Assembly (NCBI GenBank): GCA_964034945.1
Contig: OZ035963.1
Location: 41,811,090-41,875,089 of the forward strand
From: Chrysopilus asiliformis
Lineage: Eukaryota; Arthropoda; Insecta; Diptera; Rhagionidae
DNA length: 64,000 nucleotides
Direction of reading: 5' to 3'
Positions 44,235 through 55,639 of this stretch are shown here, one piece after another. Numbering within the stretch: the stretch's first letter is position 1; the number at the start of each line of letters is the position of its first letter. The translations under genes and the position numbers were made by a program. The notes under the pieces were generated by a model, which made no database searches, was not told where the DNA came from, and saw nothing but the letters and a program-made list of their open reading frames with translations.

Positions 44235-45500
44235 TCAGCATTGATTACACCAGTGTGTTTAGAATGATAAACAAAATTGATTTTTGCATGTCCGTCTGTG
44301 GCGCGGATTGCGAGCGCACGGATTGAGCTAGAGACTTGAATTTTGCGCAGATCCGTTTTTCGTAAAATGTTAAGTTCGTTAATTGGCAAAAATGGACTAT
44401 TAGGAGGGTACCCCCCATACGAACGAAAACGATGTTTGCGAATATCTCAAAAACGGTGCATCTTATCAAAAAAGTCCAAGAACCAAAGGTTTTTAGGATA
44501 TAATTCTACAAAAAACTCACATACATCATAATCCGATTGGAATAAATTTTAAAAAATCTTATTGAAAAGTTTGACTTCAAACTGGAATTTTGATACAACT
44601 GTTCGAATTTTTATAGGAATATCACTATTAGGGATGCAACATCGTTCATACAACATCGATATATCGAAAATCGATGTTTTTTTTAAGGCGACATCGATGT
44701 CAGAAAACATCGTCCTGAAAACATCAATACCTCGATGTTTTTCCGATGTTTTGTAAAAGTTACATTTAATAAATAATTTAGCCACCTGGTGGATGCTCTA
44801 CTGTGGGTGGAGTGCACCCAGGTAGAATTAACACGGTTTTAATTCTTCTTATACGTTGAACCACCAAAAACCCGTTAGTTTTCGAGATATTCGCAAAAAA
44901 CTATTTTTTTTGAAATACCGGCATATCTTCATAACGGAGTTCTAGTAAAAGACACAAATGTAGCAAATTTTATTGTCTCCAAGTTTTGTAATACATAAGA
45001 CTACTGGAAAATGGTTAGTTTCGGAATAAATCGTAAAAAACCGCATAGTTTTTAAAAAGCCGCCGTTTTAGTTACTTCCGGTTAACGGATTTCCACATCA
45101 GGACCAAACTTCTCTGTAAAATTTCATGGCTAGCTCTGGTATTTTTTGCGAAATCTTGTAGAAAGATGAAACCGAAAATTGATAGCAAAGAAAATTTGAA
45201 ACAAATCTTTAAGTAGAGTGGCTATATTAAATCAGCTAAAATTAGTTTCTCTACTAATTTTATGAATAGTAATGTTCTAACATCGCGGACAACATCGATA
45301 CTTCGATATATCGGCTTTTTCAACATCGTGGATAACAACATCGATACCTCGAAATATCGACCTGTTCAACATCGAGGTTAAAACTCGATATTTTTTAACG
45401 AAACCTCGATGTTTCGCAAACATCGATATATCGTTGGCATCCCTAATCACTATACGAGTTTCTAATAATTGCCAGACTGGCAATTATAGGTTTTGTTATG
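44235..45500 (+). mobile_element. Helentron-like element, copy g, split by a hAT
   Basis: Begins inside the element (TGATTACACCAGTGTGTTTA), so the TATACCC head is missing, and ends TTTTGTTATGC. The hAT at 44629-45445 splits it at ATCACTAT. Its 3' end abuts a Helitron copy at 45505, as at 17.38 kb. Confidence 0.8.
44629..45445. mobile_element. Non-autonomous hAT element (TAGGGATGC family), copy 2
   Basis: 817 bp, ends TAGGGATGC and GCATCCCTA, exact 8-bp duplication ATCACTAT (44621-44628 and 45446-45453). The uninterrupted target (AATATCACTATACGAG) is seen in the Helentron copies at about 17322 and 25255. Confidence 0.95.
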
Positions 45501-45504
45501 CTTA

Positions 45505-46699
45505 AAATTTATGTTTGTCCGTCTGTCGGTCGGTATTTCTGTCTGTTTGACTGAATGTTTTTTCCGGCATCACGCAAAAGCGGCGCGGCCGATTTTGATC
45601 AAACTTTGCACACAGGTACAGTTATTGACAGAATAAAGGATATGCTTATTTTTGATGTCAATCCCCGTTTCTTCTGATATCTCTCACTCAAGGGTGTCGG
45701 ATCCAGTTTAATAGCAACCCCTTTCCCTCTCTTGAAACCTCTTTATGCGCTTAAGGGTTTCGGATCCGGTTTTCACCATGAGAGAGGTCAGCCCGCAGGA
45801 AAAATTTTTGCTCTCTAATATGTACCCCTCTTTTTTATGTATAGCTAACGATGGTATCTTTTTTCGGACAAAAAACAGTATATTTCACCTAAAAATTTAC
45901 AAAAGCAGTAAATCGATTTTTCGCAGTATAAATTTTATTCAATGAAAATTTGTGTCTTTGCTTTTAATTTCGACATTTTTATTCTTTTAAATTAACAATG
46001 GAAAGCAAAATCAAAGTAACGTGTTCTGAAGAAGGATGAATAATGACAAGACAGTAATCGATGGGGAAAGGAAGAAGCGAATCTATATGACATGTTGCCA
46101 TCAATACTTCGCTGTTCGTCGTTTGAATGTATTTACACTTGCCATGTGTTGCCATGTGCTGCCACTGTTTTGTGTTGCCACTGACTAATAAATTTAATAA
46201 ATTAATAAATTTGAATTTCGAAACGTTAAAGAATTAAAGTTTTCTGAGTATTTAAATACAGTATTTTGGGGAAAAAAGCAGTAATGCAGTATTGGAGTCT
46301 GAAAAACAATATAATACTGCGAAAAACAGTATAGATACCATCGTTATGTATAGCCCTCACCTGCTATCTTCTGCAATTCTAAAGGGATTTGGTGCTTCAA
46401 TGTATGACATGAATTAAAAAGAATATCATTTCCCACAATATTGTCTTTCCCCGTGTGGATAACCATCTTTTACCGTTATTGAATATATTGTAAGTAAACA
46501 GTACGATTTTGCAATACACCGTTGGGTCACAAAGAAAAATGTCTCTAAAAAAATTTCTCTTTTTTGGGTTAACTATATGCATTTGACTCGAGGCCGAAGG
46601 CCGAGTAAAGAGGAAGGCGAGAGCTGAAATATATTTGAATAATTTTACGTAACATCTCCATACATCAAATTCCAACAATTCAAGCGTGAGGGGCGAGGC
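45505..46699 (+). mobile_element. Helitron (CGAAGCGGTTCG family), copy 3, 3'-truncated
   Basis: Matches 17386 onward and carries the hAT MITE at 45846-46346. It runs to GAGGGGCGAGGC at 46699 and is cut there by the gypsy fragment, before the terminal hairpins. Confidence 0.75.
45846..46346. mobile_element. hAT MITE (TAACGATGGTATC ends), copy 3
   Basis: 501 bp, exact flanks TGTATAGC (45838-45845 and 46347-46354), same position in the host Helitron as copies 1 and 2. Confidence 0.9.
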
Positions 46700-46701
46700 T
46701 T

Positions 46702-47290
46702 TGATGGATATCGATATAACTTTGAATTGATTTGTTCATTTGTGGTGGTTTTGATTTCATGGACTATGGTATTTGTATTAGTTAGGATATCTCCATCTTT
46801 GTATAGGAGTTTGTTGTATTAATTTTTCAATTAAAAATTTTTCTTTTTCGTTTAAATGATCTAATGCGAGATTTTGTATTTCACTTACTTCCAAAACATT
46901 AACGTCTTGTATAGTTTTTGTTAGGAAAGGAAGACTCACTCCATTAGTCAATATGATTTCTTTATTTACTATACTGATTTCCTTTACATTCTTTTCTATC
47001 CAATCCATCCCTATTAAAATACTGTAAGGCTTATATTTATTTGCATAGCAATCCATTTAAATCTTGCATTGGTATTATATTGAAATTATTTCGGACAAAT
47101 AGTTGCAACTGTTTTACTAGGCTGCTTGATTTCACCTTGTATATTATTAACTATTATTTGATCATTATTTAAAATTTGATATTTTTCTTTGGGAAATCTA
47201 TCTTCGTTAAGAATACTAATCGTCGAACCGGTATCTATTAATGCCAAAAATTCTTTATCAAACATTGTTAAGGTTACAAATATTTTCCGA
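46702..47290 (-). pseudogene. Gypsy pol: aspartic protease and start of reverse transcriptase
   Basis: The minus strand shows FLALIDTGSTISILNE, the retropepsin active site (D-T-G-S), near 47240, then NNIQGEIKQPSKTVATI. After a frameshift comes YSILIGMDWIEKN, the C-terminal protease motif, then a linker ALDHLNEKEKFLIEKLIQQ. After a second frameshift LLYKDGD and TTTNEQINSKLYRYP follow, the segment immediately before the reverse transcriptase fingers. The frame then runs into Helitron sequence at 46700. In an intact element the protease would process gag-pol. Two frameshifts and truncation make it nonfunctional. Confidence 0.85.
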
Positions 47291-47399
47291 TTATCCGAGG
47301 CTAGTTTATAAAAAAATGTTTCATTTCTATTTATTTATTTCAACAGGTACAGTATTAACCATCTGAATATAACAATTTATATAGCATATTATAATATTA

Positions 47400-47737
47400 A
47401 CTATCTGAATATAACAAAAATACGTAAAGAGATCTATTAAAATTAGGTGTCCCGTCAGAACTATTTTGTCTGTTAAAATTTTGCTGTTGATTACGATTTT
47501 GATTATCAGAATTATTATTACGGTTTTGTCCTGAATTATCTCTATTAAAAATATTTCTACTCTGTCCTGAATTATCTCTATTAAAAATATTTCTACTCTG
47601 TCCTGAATTTTCTCTATTATATTGATGAGAATTATTATTTCGATGTACTGAATTATCCCTATTATTTTGATAAAAAAAATTGTTCGGTTTTTGATTATTA
47701 TGTCTATATTGGTCGTTAGGTTTCTTTTCATTAAAGG
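47400..47737 (-). pseudogene. Gypsy gag, C-terminal Asn-rich part
   Basis: AFNEKKPNDQYRHNNQKPNN, then a run of Asn/Arg/Gln/Ser with three tandem copies of NRDNSGQSRNIF-like 12-residue repeats, then a short tail and a stop. Asn-rich basic C-termini without a Cys-His knuckle are common in insect gypsy gag proteins and are thought to bind RNA. It is separated from gag's N-terminal half by the 47738-51777 insertion. Confidence 0.75.
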
Positions 47738-47745
47738 CCATAGAG

Positions 47746-49057
47746 CAGGCCTGGCCAACCCAAATCGTTCCACGGGCCAATCTGATGATTCATTTTTTTT
47801 TGGCGGGCCGCACATGAAAAAATAAAATAACCGCCATTTCTTAGTAAAATTTTTCAAATAATATTTTATGTTGTTTTTTAACAGTCACTTGATTTAAAAA
47901 AAAATTTAGAACAAAATGCAAAAAGTTGAGCATAACCCCACGACTCCATTGGGCTTTTAAAAATCATGATCCCCCCCCCCCCCCCCCCCCCATATTTTGG
48001 CGGATAAAGAAATCAGCGTGTGGGCATCTTCAGTCATGATTTTTCATATTTATCGTGTCTCCATAGCGTAGAAATGTCAACGCGGAAACAAAAATTGCTT
48101 TTAGCCGCTATTCTTGTGTAAAAAAAATCCTACTTTTCAGTAGCCGAAAAAATCATGACAGTAAGGGGATTTAAATCATGATGCAAGATTTTTTGAGTCT
48201 CCATTAGACTTTTTCGTGATTGGATTTAAATCCAATCTGGAAAAGAGTCTAATGGAGTCGTGGGGTAAGAAAAAAATATTTGCTAAAAAAATATATATAT
48301 AAATGAACTTATCTAAATGTAAATGTATATATACGAGTAGTACTTATGTAAAATAAAACATAACAAAAGCTATAATTGCCAATCTGGCAATTATTGAAAC
48401 CCTGTATGGTGATTTAAGTCAAAATTCCACTTTGAAGTCAAACTGTCCAAGAAGATGTTTTAAAATTTATTCCAATCGGATTTTGAGGTATGGGAGTTTT
48501 ATGTAGAATCATATCCTAAATAACTTTTGTTTTTGTACTTTTTAGATAAGAGGCACCGTTTTTGAGATATTCGCAAAAAACGTTTTCATTTGTTATGGAA
48601 GTACCCCCCTAATGGTCCGTTTTTGCCCATTAACGAACTTAGCCTCGCATTTTACGAAAAACGAATCTGCGTAAAATTTCAAGTCTGTAGCTCCGCGCCA
48701 CAGACGGACGGACATGCACAAATTAATTTATTTTATTTTATCATCCTAAACACATTGGCGTAATTCATTTTTGTCTGTAATCTTGGCGTTACAAAGGGTA
48801 AGGCAAAGTTAATATACCCTCTTGGATCTTGGCGTTACAAAGGGTAAGGCAAAGTTAATATACCCTTTGGTTTCACCATACGGGTATAAAAATTAAATTG
48901 TAAAATTGCATATAAACTTTATGAGCAGTTTTAGTATTTTGTATTTTATTAGTTACATAATTTTTTTTTTTTTGAAAATTTCAAATCATTTGGCGGGCCG
49001 CATTTTCAAACGTCTCGGGCCGCATGCGGCCCGCGGGCCGCGGGTTGGCCACCGCTG
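47746..49057. mobile_element. Non-autonomous hAT element (CAGGCCTGGCCAACCC)
   Basis: Ends CAGGCCTGGCCAACCC and, inward from the right, CAGCGGTGGCCAACCCGCGG; subterminal GGCGGGCCGCA repeats at both ends. Exact 8-bp duplication CCATAGAG (47738-47745 and 49058-49065). It inserted at the extreme end of the foldback element. A Helentron copy (48357-48893) and a C homopolymer (about 47972-47991) lie inside. Confidence 0.95.
48357..48893 (-). mobile_element. Helentron-like element, copy f
   Basis: Minus-strand copy from ACATAACAAAAGCTATAATT to CATACGGGTATAAA with a very short GTCY array (ACAGACGGACGG). A 48-bp piece near its end (CTTGGCGTTACAAAGGGTAA) is tandemly duplicated. Confidence 0.85.
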
Positions 49058-50056
49058 CCATAGAGGGATAAGGGAACAAAAAGTGCCCCCAGAGATAGAA
49101 GCTTGAAATTTTTTTCGTAAGTTGCCACCATTACAACAAATAATTTCCCAAAATTTCAGTCCAAAAAAACGAGTAGTTTTGGAGAAAAAAAATAAAATAT
49201 GTTTTTTTTGAAAAAATTCTAGCTCCGTAACGGGTTAACCGATTTTGATGAAACTTGTCGCAATTTTTTCGTTGAAAGTCATAGTTTTCAAAAAAAATTA
49301 TAGCAAAAAAATTAAATGTGAAGAACCGTTAGGAAAAAATATTTTTTGTTTTTAAAAAATTATAACGGTAACTTAACGATTTTGCACTACTTTTATTTTT
49401 CCCCCAAAAACTCCTTAATCCCTTACCTATAAAACAAAAAAAAAAATCAGGGCAATCGGAGAGGTACTTCATATTCAAAAAAAATAAAATGTGAAGGTAG
49501 TCACATTATCATATGTGAAAGATGAATCAATTTGGGAACTAAATAATCTAGGAAAATTAGGATTTAACCTCTTAAAAAATCCTAGTTAACTGGATTTTTG
49601 CACAGACCTTTATTTTGACATAGCAAACAACGTCCCCAAAGTCGATTCCAAAATTGCGCCGGCGTCGTGCGTTATTCAAGGTCAAAGGTCCCGAAAATCA
49701 GTTTTTTACGTTTATCTCACTTTGTACGGGTTGTACGTCTTTTTGAGGTTCAGATGAATTAATCACAATAAAATTCTCTACAAAAAAGGTTAAATACAAT
49801 TTTCTTGTAGGACAAACAGTTATCGAGATACAAGTCGTCAAACTATGCGTCGCACAGAGAAATTGCTATTATTCAAGGTCAAAAGTCAAAAAAATCATCG
49901 TAAATATCTCGCTTTGTATGACCTGTCCGCATTTTTTGTGTTCAGATGAATTGCTCCTCCGAAAATTCTCTACAAAAAAGGTTAAATACTTTATTTTTGT
50001 CGGGCGAATAGTTTTCGAGATATAAGTCGAGAAACTGTGAACTGTATATTCGTTTC
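49058..50056 (+). repeat. Left inverted arm of the foldback element
   Basis: Pairs base for base with 50778-51777; only scattered single-base and small indel differences are visible, including in homopolymers. Confidence 0.9.
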
Positions 50057-50252
50057 TCCACCACCAGTGAGGTAGAATGCAAGGCGCGCTTTTTAGATGG
50101 TTTCCCCATTAGGCCTAATCCATATTTTTTCCACCTTCATTCATTTATTCTCCTTCTACTTCTTTTCTTCTTGTTCTTGTTGCTCATCATTTTCGATATA
50201 GGTATCATTTTCACTTACATTTAATGTTAAGGCACCAATAAGATCGAGTTCA

Positions 50253-50717
50253 TCATCGACATCGTTTAAATTCAGTGATATCACAAGAAGCAGGATTTAA
50301 ACATGATTGACCCCGACAAAAGGTACAAACGATGGAGCACGGTAATCTAATTTTTCTGCATCCACAATTAGAACCACAACCCTTTGTGTAGTTGCAAAAA
50401 ACGGAATTCAGGAGTTCTTTCGGTGCTGGTGGAACTAATGTACTAAGTGGCTGCAAGAAATTGTTGTTAAATGTCCATCACCACTGTTGAGGGTCTAAGT
50501 CTTTTCCACGCCAAGTTTGCACCTGATAATATATACGATACAGATGGTGTTGTGCGGCTCCTATTGTAGGTGGAAGTGAAGATAATTTAACTGCCTTATT
50601 GAGTCTTGTCGAAGTATTCAAGCAAGAGAATTGTTCACGGGATATTATTGCCAGAAATGGAACACTTTTTATTTTAGCAATGTACGGAGCTCCAAAAAGT
50701 GAAGACTCCTTCGACAA
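50253..50717 (-). pseudogene. Conserved Cys-rich ORF of unknown function (SLPPT/CxC family), broken
   Basis: One frame of about 155 codons: PFLAIISREQFSCLNTSTRL, VKLSSLPPTIGAAQHHLYRI, YYQVQTWRG, LDPQQW, then an in-frame TGA (50475-50477) where relatives have Gly between two Trp, then TFNNNFLQPL, PPAPKELLNSVFC, and a Cys-rich block CGSNCGCRKIRLPCS / CTFCRGQSC, with stop at 50253. I recognise S-L-P-P-T, Y-h-Q-V-Q-x-W, W-G-W and the C-x-C cluster as a multicopy insect/arthropod protein family usually annotated as uncharacterised. The Cys cluster resembles a zinc-binding CXC-type fold. Upstream, stops prevent extension, so the N-terminal part is lost. It sits between the 1-kb arms, so it appears to be cargo or the sole gene of that element. 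Function unknown. Confidence 0.6.
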
Positions 50718-50777
50718 TTATTGCTACTTGGGTTTCGCTAAATCTACAAGACTCAATAAGGCTCAATAAGTGGTCGG

Positions 50778-51777
50778 GAAACGAATATACAGTTCACAGT
50801 TTCTCGACTTCTATCTCGAAAACTATTCGCCCGACAAAAATAAAGTATTTAACCTTTTTTGTAGAGAATTTTCGGAGGAGCAATTCATCTGAACACAAAA
50901 AATGCGGACAGGTCATACAAAGCGAGATATTTACGATTTTTTTGACTTTTGACCTTGAATAATAGCAATTTCTCTGTGCGACGCATAGTTTGACGACTTG
51001 TATCTCGATAACTGTTTGTCCTACAAGAAAATTGTATTTAACCTTTTTTGTAGAGAATTTTATTGTGATTAATTCATCTGAACCTCAAAAAGACGTACAA
51101 CCCGTACAAAGTGAGATAAACGTAAAAAACTGATTTTCGGGACCTTTGACCTTGAATAACGCACGACGCCGGCGCAATTTTGGAATCGACTTTGGGGACG
51201 TTGTTTGTTATGTCAAAATAAAGGTCTGTGCAAAAATCCAGTTAACTAGGATTTTTTAAGAGGTTAAATCCTAATTTTCCTAGATTATTTAGTTCCCAAA
51301 TTAATTCATCTTTCACATATGATAATGTGACTGACTACCTTCACATTTTATTTTTTTTTGAATATGAAGTACCTCTCCGATTGCCCTGATTTTTTTTTGT
51401 TTTATAGGTAAGGGATTAAGGAGTTTTTGGGAGAAAAATAAAAGTAGTGCAAAATCGTTAAGTTACCGTTATAATTTTTTAAAAACAAAAAATATTTTTT
51501 CCTAACGGTTCTTCACACTTAATTTTTTTGCTATAATTTTTTTTGAAAACTTTGACTTTCAACGAAAAAATTGCGACAAGTTTTATCAAAATCGGTTAAC
51601 CCGTTACGGAGCTAGAATTTTTTCAAAAAAAAACATATTTTATTTTTTTTCTCCAAAACTACTCGTTTTTTTGGACTGAAATTTTGGGAAATTATTTGTT
51701 GTAATGGTGGCAACTTACGAAAAAAATTTCAAGCTTCTATCTCTGGGAGCACTTTTTGTTCCCTTATCCCTCTATGG
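50778..51777 (-). repeat. Right inverted arm of the foldback element
   Basis: Inverted copy of 49058-50056, ending CCCTTATCCCTCTATGG. Confidence 0.9.
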
Positions 51778-51789
51778 CCTTTATGTTTA

Positions 51790-52460
51790 GTTATCATTGG
51801 ATTTAAATTATGCAAATCTTGTCCTCTAAAATCATCTAATATTGTGCGAATTTCTGCTAAATTATGTTTATTCATTATTTGATAAGCAAGAGTTCCTGAA
51901 CTTAATTCTTTAATTTTTTGCACTAACATACCACTAAATATTTCAATTATCACAACTGTATTTTCATTGAACGCTGCATATTCTGTGAAATCTTCTATTA
52001 TGCTCTTAGTTCTATCTATTAATACTTACTCTAAGATCTCCTATGTCCTTGGTGATTGTCAGCTGGTCCTTAGATGATTTGTAATGTTGCTTCAGTCTGT
52101 TCTTACACTCCTCCCAAGTTTGTGGTGCATTAGCATTCAGTAAATTCTTCGCTGTTCCCTGGATCTTTGAGTTGTAGATTATGTTGAACACAAGTCTAGC
52201 TTCGTCACCATAGTCTGCGATTGTCCTGTTCATGGATTCGATGAAGGAAGGCAGAGTTCCGACTTCTCCTTTAAACACTGGGAGATAGCGAAGTTATCCT
52301 TCAATTCTCGCTCTCCGGTGGTGTGGTTCATTCTGTGGGTTTCTCCTTTGATATTAGTTGCGTTCCAGGTCCATGTAAATCTTACTGCGAAGTACTGCGG
52401 AACATTCGCATCTACACATCCTCTTAGTCCACAGTAAATTTTCGTGTGCAATTTTGACAA
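51790..52460 (-). pseudogene. Gypsy gag, N-terminal and central part
   Basis: Minus strand: GETHRMNHTTGERELKDNFA, a frameshift near 52275, then FKGEVGTLPSFIESMNRTIA, IQGTAKNLLNANAPQTWEEC, KNRLKQHYKSSKDQLTITKD and, after another frame break, IKELSSGTLAYQIMNKHNLA. The h-x-G-x-A-x-x-h-h-x-x-x-x-P-x-T-W-x-x-h-x-x-x-L pattern is the retrotransposon gag core that assembles the particle. Several frame breaks show decay. The other part of gag lies at 47400-47737 beyond the inserted element. Confidence 0.8.
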
Positions 52461-53052
52461 AAAATTCCGTCAGATGTCCGAACTTCCTAAGTTTTCCAAT
52501 AGGTGAAAATCCGGGTTTTAAGGTTAGAACGAATTGTCACTTTTGTTTGTTTTCGTACATTAAAACACTTCCGCTATGAAAAATCAAGGAAAACATTTGA
52601 TTTGAAGTACAAATTTTCTCCAGAATGAAATTAGATTGCAATTACTGTGTTGGAATAACCACCCGAATGTCTAATATCTCTAAATTGAATTATGTGTTGA
52701 AACGAAAAAGTATTTTGTTTCGGATCTCGAAATTATGGCGATAACGCACAAAATATGGCTTACCCCTCATTGCAGGTTCATTTATTCTATTTAATTTCAT
52801 TTTCTTCTCAGATATTTTGTAGTTGCTGGTCAGTACTGCGCAGTCGTTTTTACATGGGTCGGGAACGCAGCTATTGTCGAATATTTTCCAGTTTTGTTCC
52901 TGTTTACGTTGTTTCTTCGCGAATTGCTAAAGTTTTCTTCAATTCACTGTGTTGCTCGTTTTTAGGTAACACTTACCATTTTTTTTTGTTCTTGTATTTT
53001 CACTACACGATACTATAGTTCGTATCACTAGATTCCTGATCTACGGATAGGA

Positions 53053-53070
53053 ATCCTACCGACTGCGCCA
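53053..53070 (-). other. Primer-binding site, tRNA-Ser type
   Basis: Minus strand TGGCGCAGTCGGTAGG matches the 3' end of insect tRNA-Ser (CCGACTGCGCCA), as used by 17.6/297-type gypsy elements. It marks the LTR border at about 53071. Confidence 0.75.
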
Positions 53071-53611
53071 GTTATATATTGTACTCGTTTGTACAATACA
53101 AAAAAATGGAAAATCACTCTTGTCCACTTTTGGAATAAAACTTCATTTTTTTTTATGAAAATACTATCTTTATTTCTTGAACTGTCTCCTTTCGCTACTT
53201 GTAATCAACTGACTAAATTAAATTATTTTATCGGTGCAATTTGACAAAGTTTGATTATTGGAATTTGTTAATTAATAGAAATTTCGTGAGAATGGAATTT
53301 ATTTGGCCAGGTGCATCCGGCTGATGCAATGCTCCAGAAAACGGATGCCTTGGCTCCAATATCAATGATTTTCGTATGAATGTCTGAATCTACGGAAATC
53401 ATTGAATCGTCAATTTTTCTTGGCTTTTGTGCCGATGTCGGGTATATAACCCGCGTCAGACCTTTTGTCGCCTTTCTGACCGAAACTCGCTTACAACGAA
53501 GACATCGTGTCAGCTTCCGTCATTACAATTTAATAAGGGATGACTATGGCCGCAGCACCGCTACCCTTATAAAACGTACGATCAAATCCGAAAAGGTAAA
53601 TTTTCACAATA
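53071..53611 (-). repeat. Gypsy LTR-like sequence (outer edge uncertain)
   Basis: Adjacent to the primer site. On the minus strand GGGTTATATACCCG near 53440-53453 is a possible TATA box. The far edge is probably cut by a Helitron start at 53612, and no second LTR is present to fix the ends. Confidence 0.5.
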
Positions 53612-54056
53612 TCCTATAATATAATACGATGAATGTCTGTCTGTCTGTCTGTCTGCACAAACGATCTCGAAAACCCGCCTAACGATTTTCACGAAACTTG
53701 AGGGTTAGGGATTTTCGGAGACAAAAAACCGATCTAGATAGGTCTCACCTCTGAGAAAATTCCCCTTCGATACCCCTCGCCTGTTATCTTCGAATTGGGT
53801 GGTCCGATTTTAATGAAACTTTACAGTATTACTAAGTGCGCTAAGGGATTTTGATTTTTCCACTACAAACCTGACTTTTCCCTCCCCTCGATACCCCTCG
53901 CCTGGTATCTTCGGATTGCGTGGTCCGATCTTAATGAAACTTTACAGTATTACTAAGCGGGCTAAGGGCTTTCGATTTTTCCACTACAAACCTTAATTTT
54001 CCCTCCCCTCGATACCCGTCGCTTTGTTATTGCGCGTTAGTTTTAGTTCTAGCTTT
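53612..54056 (+). repeat. Helitron-like 5' end with 117-bp tandem repeats
   Basis: A^TCCTATAATATAATACGATG then GTCTGTCTG, a Helitron-type start, followed by about 2.5 units of a 117-bp repeat (GATACCCCTCGCCTG, GTGGTCCGATTTTAATGAAA, TTTTTCCACTACAAACC). It ends at CTAGG beside the hAT pseudogene. Confidence 0.6.
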
Positions 54057-55400
54057 CTAGGTCGGGCCATCTGCATTTCTTTCTTCATAAACTGTGACCC
54101 AAAATTTTTCAGTTGTGGATATGTCTCCTAATTTCATCCAATCTTGAAAACTAATGTTATGCCACTCCATAGAGACGCTATCAATATCATCGCAAAAGTT
54201 TTTGAATTGGCTTGCCAAATCTGCTATATCAACTTTTATTTGTCGAGTAGCATTACTTGGCGATAATAAAGATATTTTTTCAAATATGTTAATATTATCC
54301 GGTATTCGAAGTTGTAGTTGCTCGCAAATATTGATGAGAAAATCTCTACATCGAAGTTTTATTATTTTTAGCTCAGTACTATTAACGTCTTTAGAAGCGG
54401 CATTAAAAAAATATCCAAAGTTTATGATATCAGCATCAATCATAAAGTCTTGAAATCGAAATGTTGTTATATCTTTGCATATTTTTGAAGTAAGGCGTTG
54501 TTGAGGTAATATAAAATTTAAGTATTTTATTAAAAGTTCTTTCAAGTTTTGCAGAAGTTTTATGTGATCTGCATCATTTGACTGAAAACTTTGATTTAAT
54601 TCAGTAATAGGCTTTAAGGCCATTTTCAAAAATAAAAAATATAGATAATTTTCTTTTGAGGAGTACATTTGGTGTAGTTGATCAGCCGAAAAACACCTTT
54701 CTTTATCTTTAGAGACATAATTTTTTCGATAGCGAAGTATCTAGCGAGCCATCGAGTACCCGACAATTTATCAAACTTTAGAGGTTTTTGGCCGGTGAGA
54801 GCTAAATACATTTTCCCATAGGATAGCTGGCGTTTTGTGCTAGAAGAAAACCAATTGTATGTTTCTTTCACCATAAAATCTAAATATCGAGGTAATATAG
54901 CACATGCGTGCTGAGCTGCTAAATGAAATACATTTTATCACAACTAAATCGTTTTGCTCCTCTTTTAAAAGTTGGGCAACAGAGTGTCGTCGGCCAACCA
55001 TCACATTGCCGCCATCTACCCCTATTCCAATTAATTGTTTTACATTTAAATTCGCTTGTTTTAAAGCGTCAATTATTGTAGCACTAATTGTGCTAGCATC
55101 TCCAGATTCGATTTCAATAAGTTTAAAAACTGTTGTTTTAATGGCATGAAGGCGGTCGCTGAAATATCTCAACATAAGACATAACAACTTTTTGTTATCA
55201 ATAGATGTGCTCTCATCTATTATAAGAGAAAATGCGCTACCTTGAACGTCAGTCACTAATTCTTCTAAAAGGCATGGAGAGATATTTCGTTGGCAGAGTC
55301 AAATGACGATCCGATTTTTCCTCGCTGCAAGCAACTCGACTTTAAACCGGAATTTTGAGAATTGCACTAAACTTACCCGTGTAATTGTTTGAAATTTAAA
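54057..55400 (-). pseudogene. hAT transposase pseudogene, copy 1
   Basis: Minus strand in order: SPCLLEELVTDVQGSAFSLI, IDESTS (first catalytic Asp), YFSDRLHAIKTTVFKLIEIE, IGIGVDGGNVMVGRRHS (second Asp region), then a frame break caused by an 11-bp loss near 54926 that removes part of the CICHSLHL motif present in copy 2, then FMVKETYNWFSSSTKRQLSY, KFDKLSGTRWLARYFAIEKI, a second frame break near 54680, then MALKPITELNQSFQSND and a helical C-terminal half to a stop at 54057. This is the RNase H-like core of ZNF862/ZBED5-type hAT transposases. The second frame break is shared with copy 2 and so predates the duplication. Nonfunctional. Confidence 0.85.
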
Positions 55401-55639
55401 TTTGCACCGCCAGCCTCCTCAACCTGTAGATCGCAATACAACATGAAAACACGAAACAGTTCGAATCAAATCAAATCATATCATATTCAACGACGTGAAT
55501 CGAATTTGATTTTTATGTAGCACACACAAGGGTCATGACGCTAAATTATAACATGTGAAGCAAATTTTTTACATAGGTTTCACATCAAACAAGAATTAAA
55601 AAAAAAAATTTATATTATAATTCAGAAAAAATTTTATTT

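Larger units (their letters stand above)
47738..51777. mobile_element. Element with ~1-kb inverted arms carrying a Cys-rich ORF
   Basis: Left arm 49058-50056 and right arm 50778-51777 are near-identical inverted repeats of about 1 kb, both ending CCATAGAGGGATAAGGG. Counting the hAT target duplication, the outer left end lies at 47738. It is inserted in gypsy gag; GGCC flanks the ends on both sides and could be a 4-bp duplication. The 720-bp centre encodes a broken conserved Cys-rich protein on the minus strand and no transposase I recognise. Arm sequence is noncoding and contains recurring TCTACAAAAAAGGTTAAATA blocks. Confidence 0.85.
46700..53611 (-). mobile_element. Gypsy-group LTR retrotransposon remnant, minus strand
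   Basis: Reading leftward: LTR-like sequence, tRNA-Ser primer site, gag, an inserted foldback element (47738-51777), the rest of gag, protease and the first residues of reverse transcriptase, then a break at 46700. Most of pol, any env and the 3' LTR are missing. Frameshifts occur in gag and between protease and reverse transcriptase, so it is dead. Confidence 0.85.
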
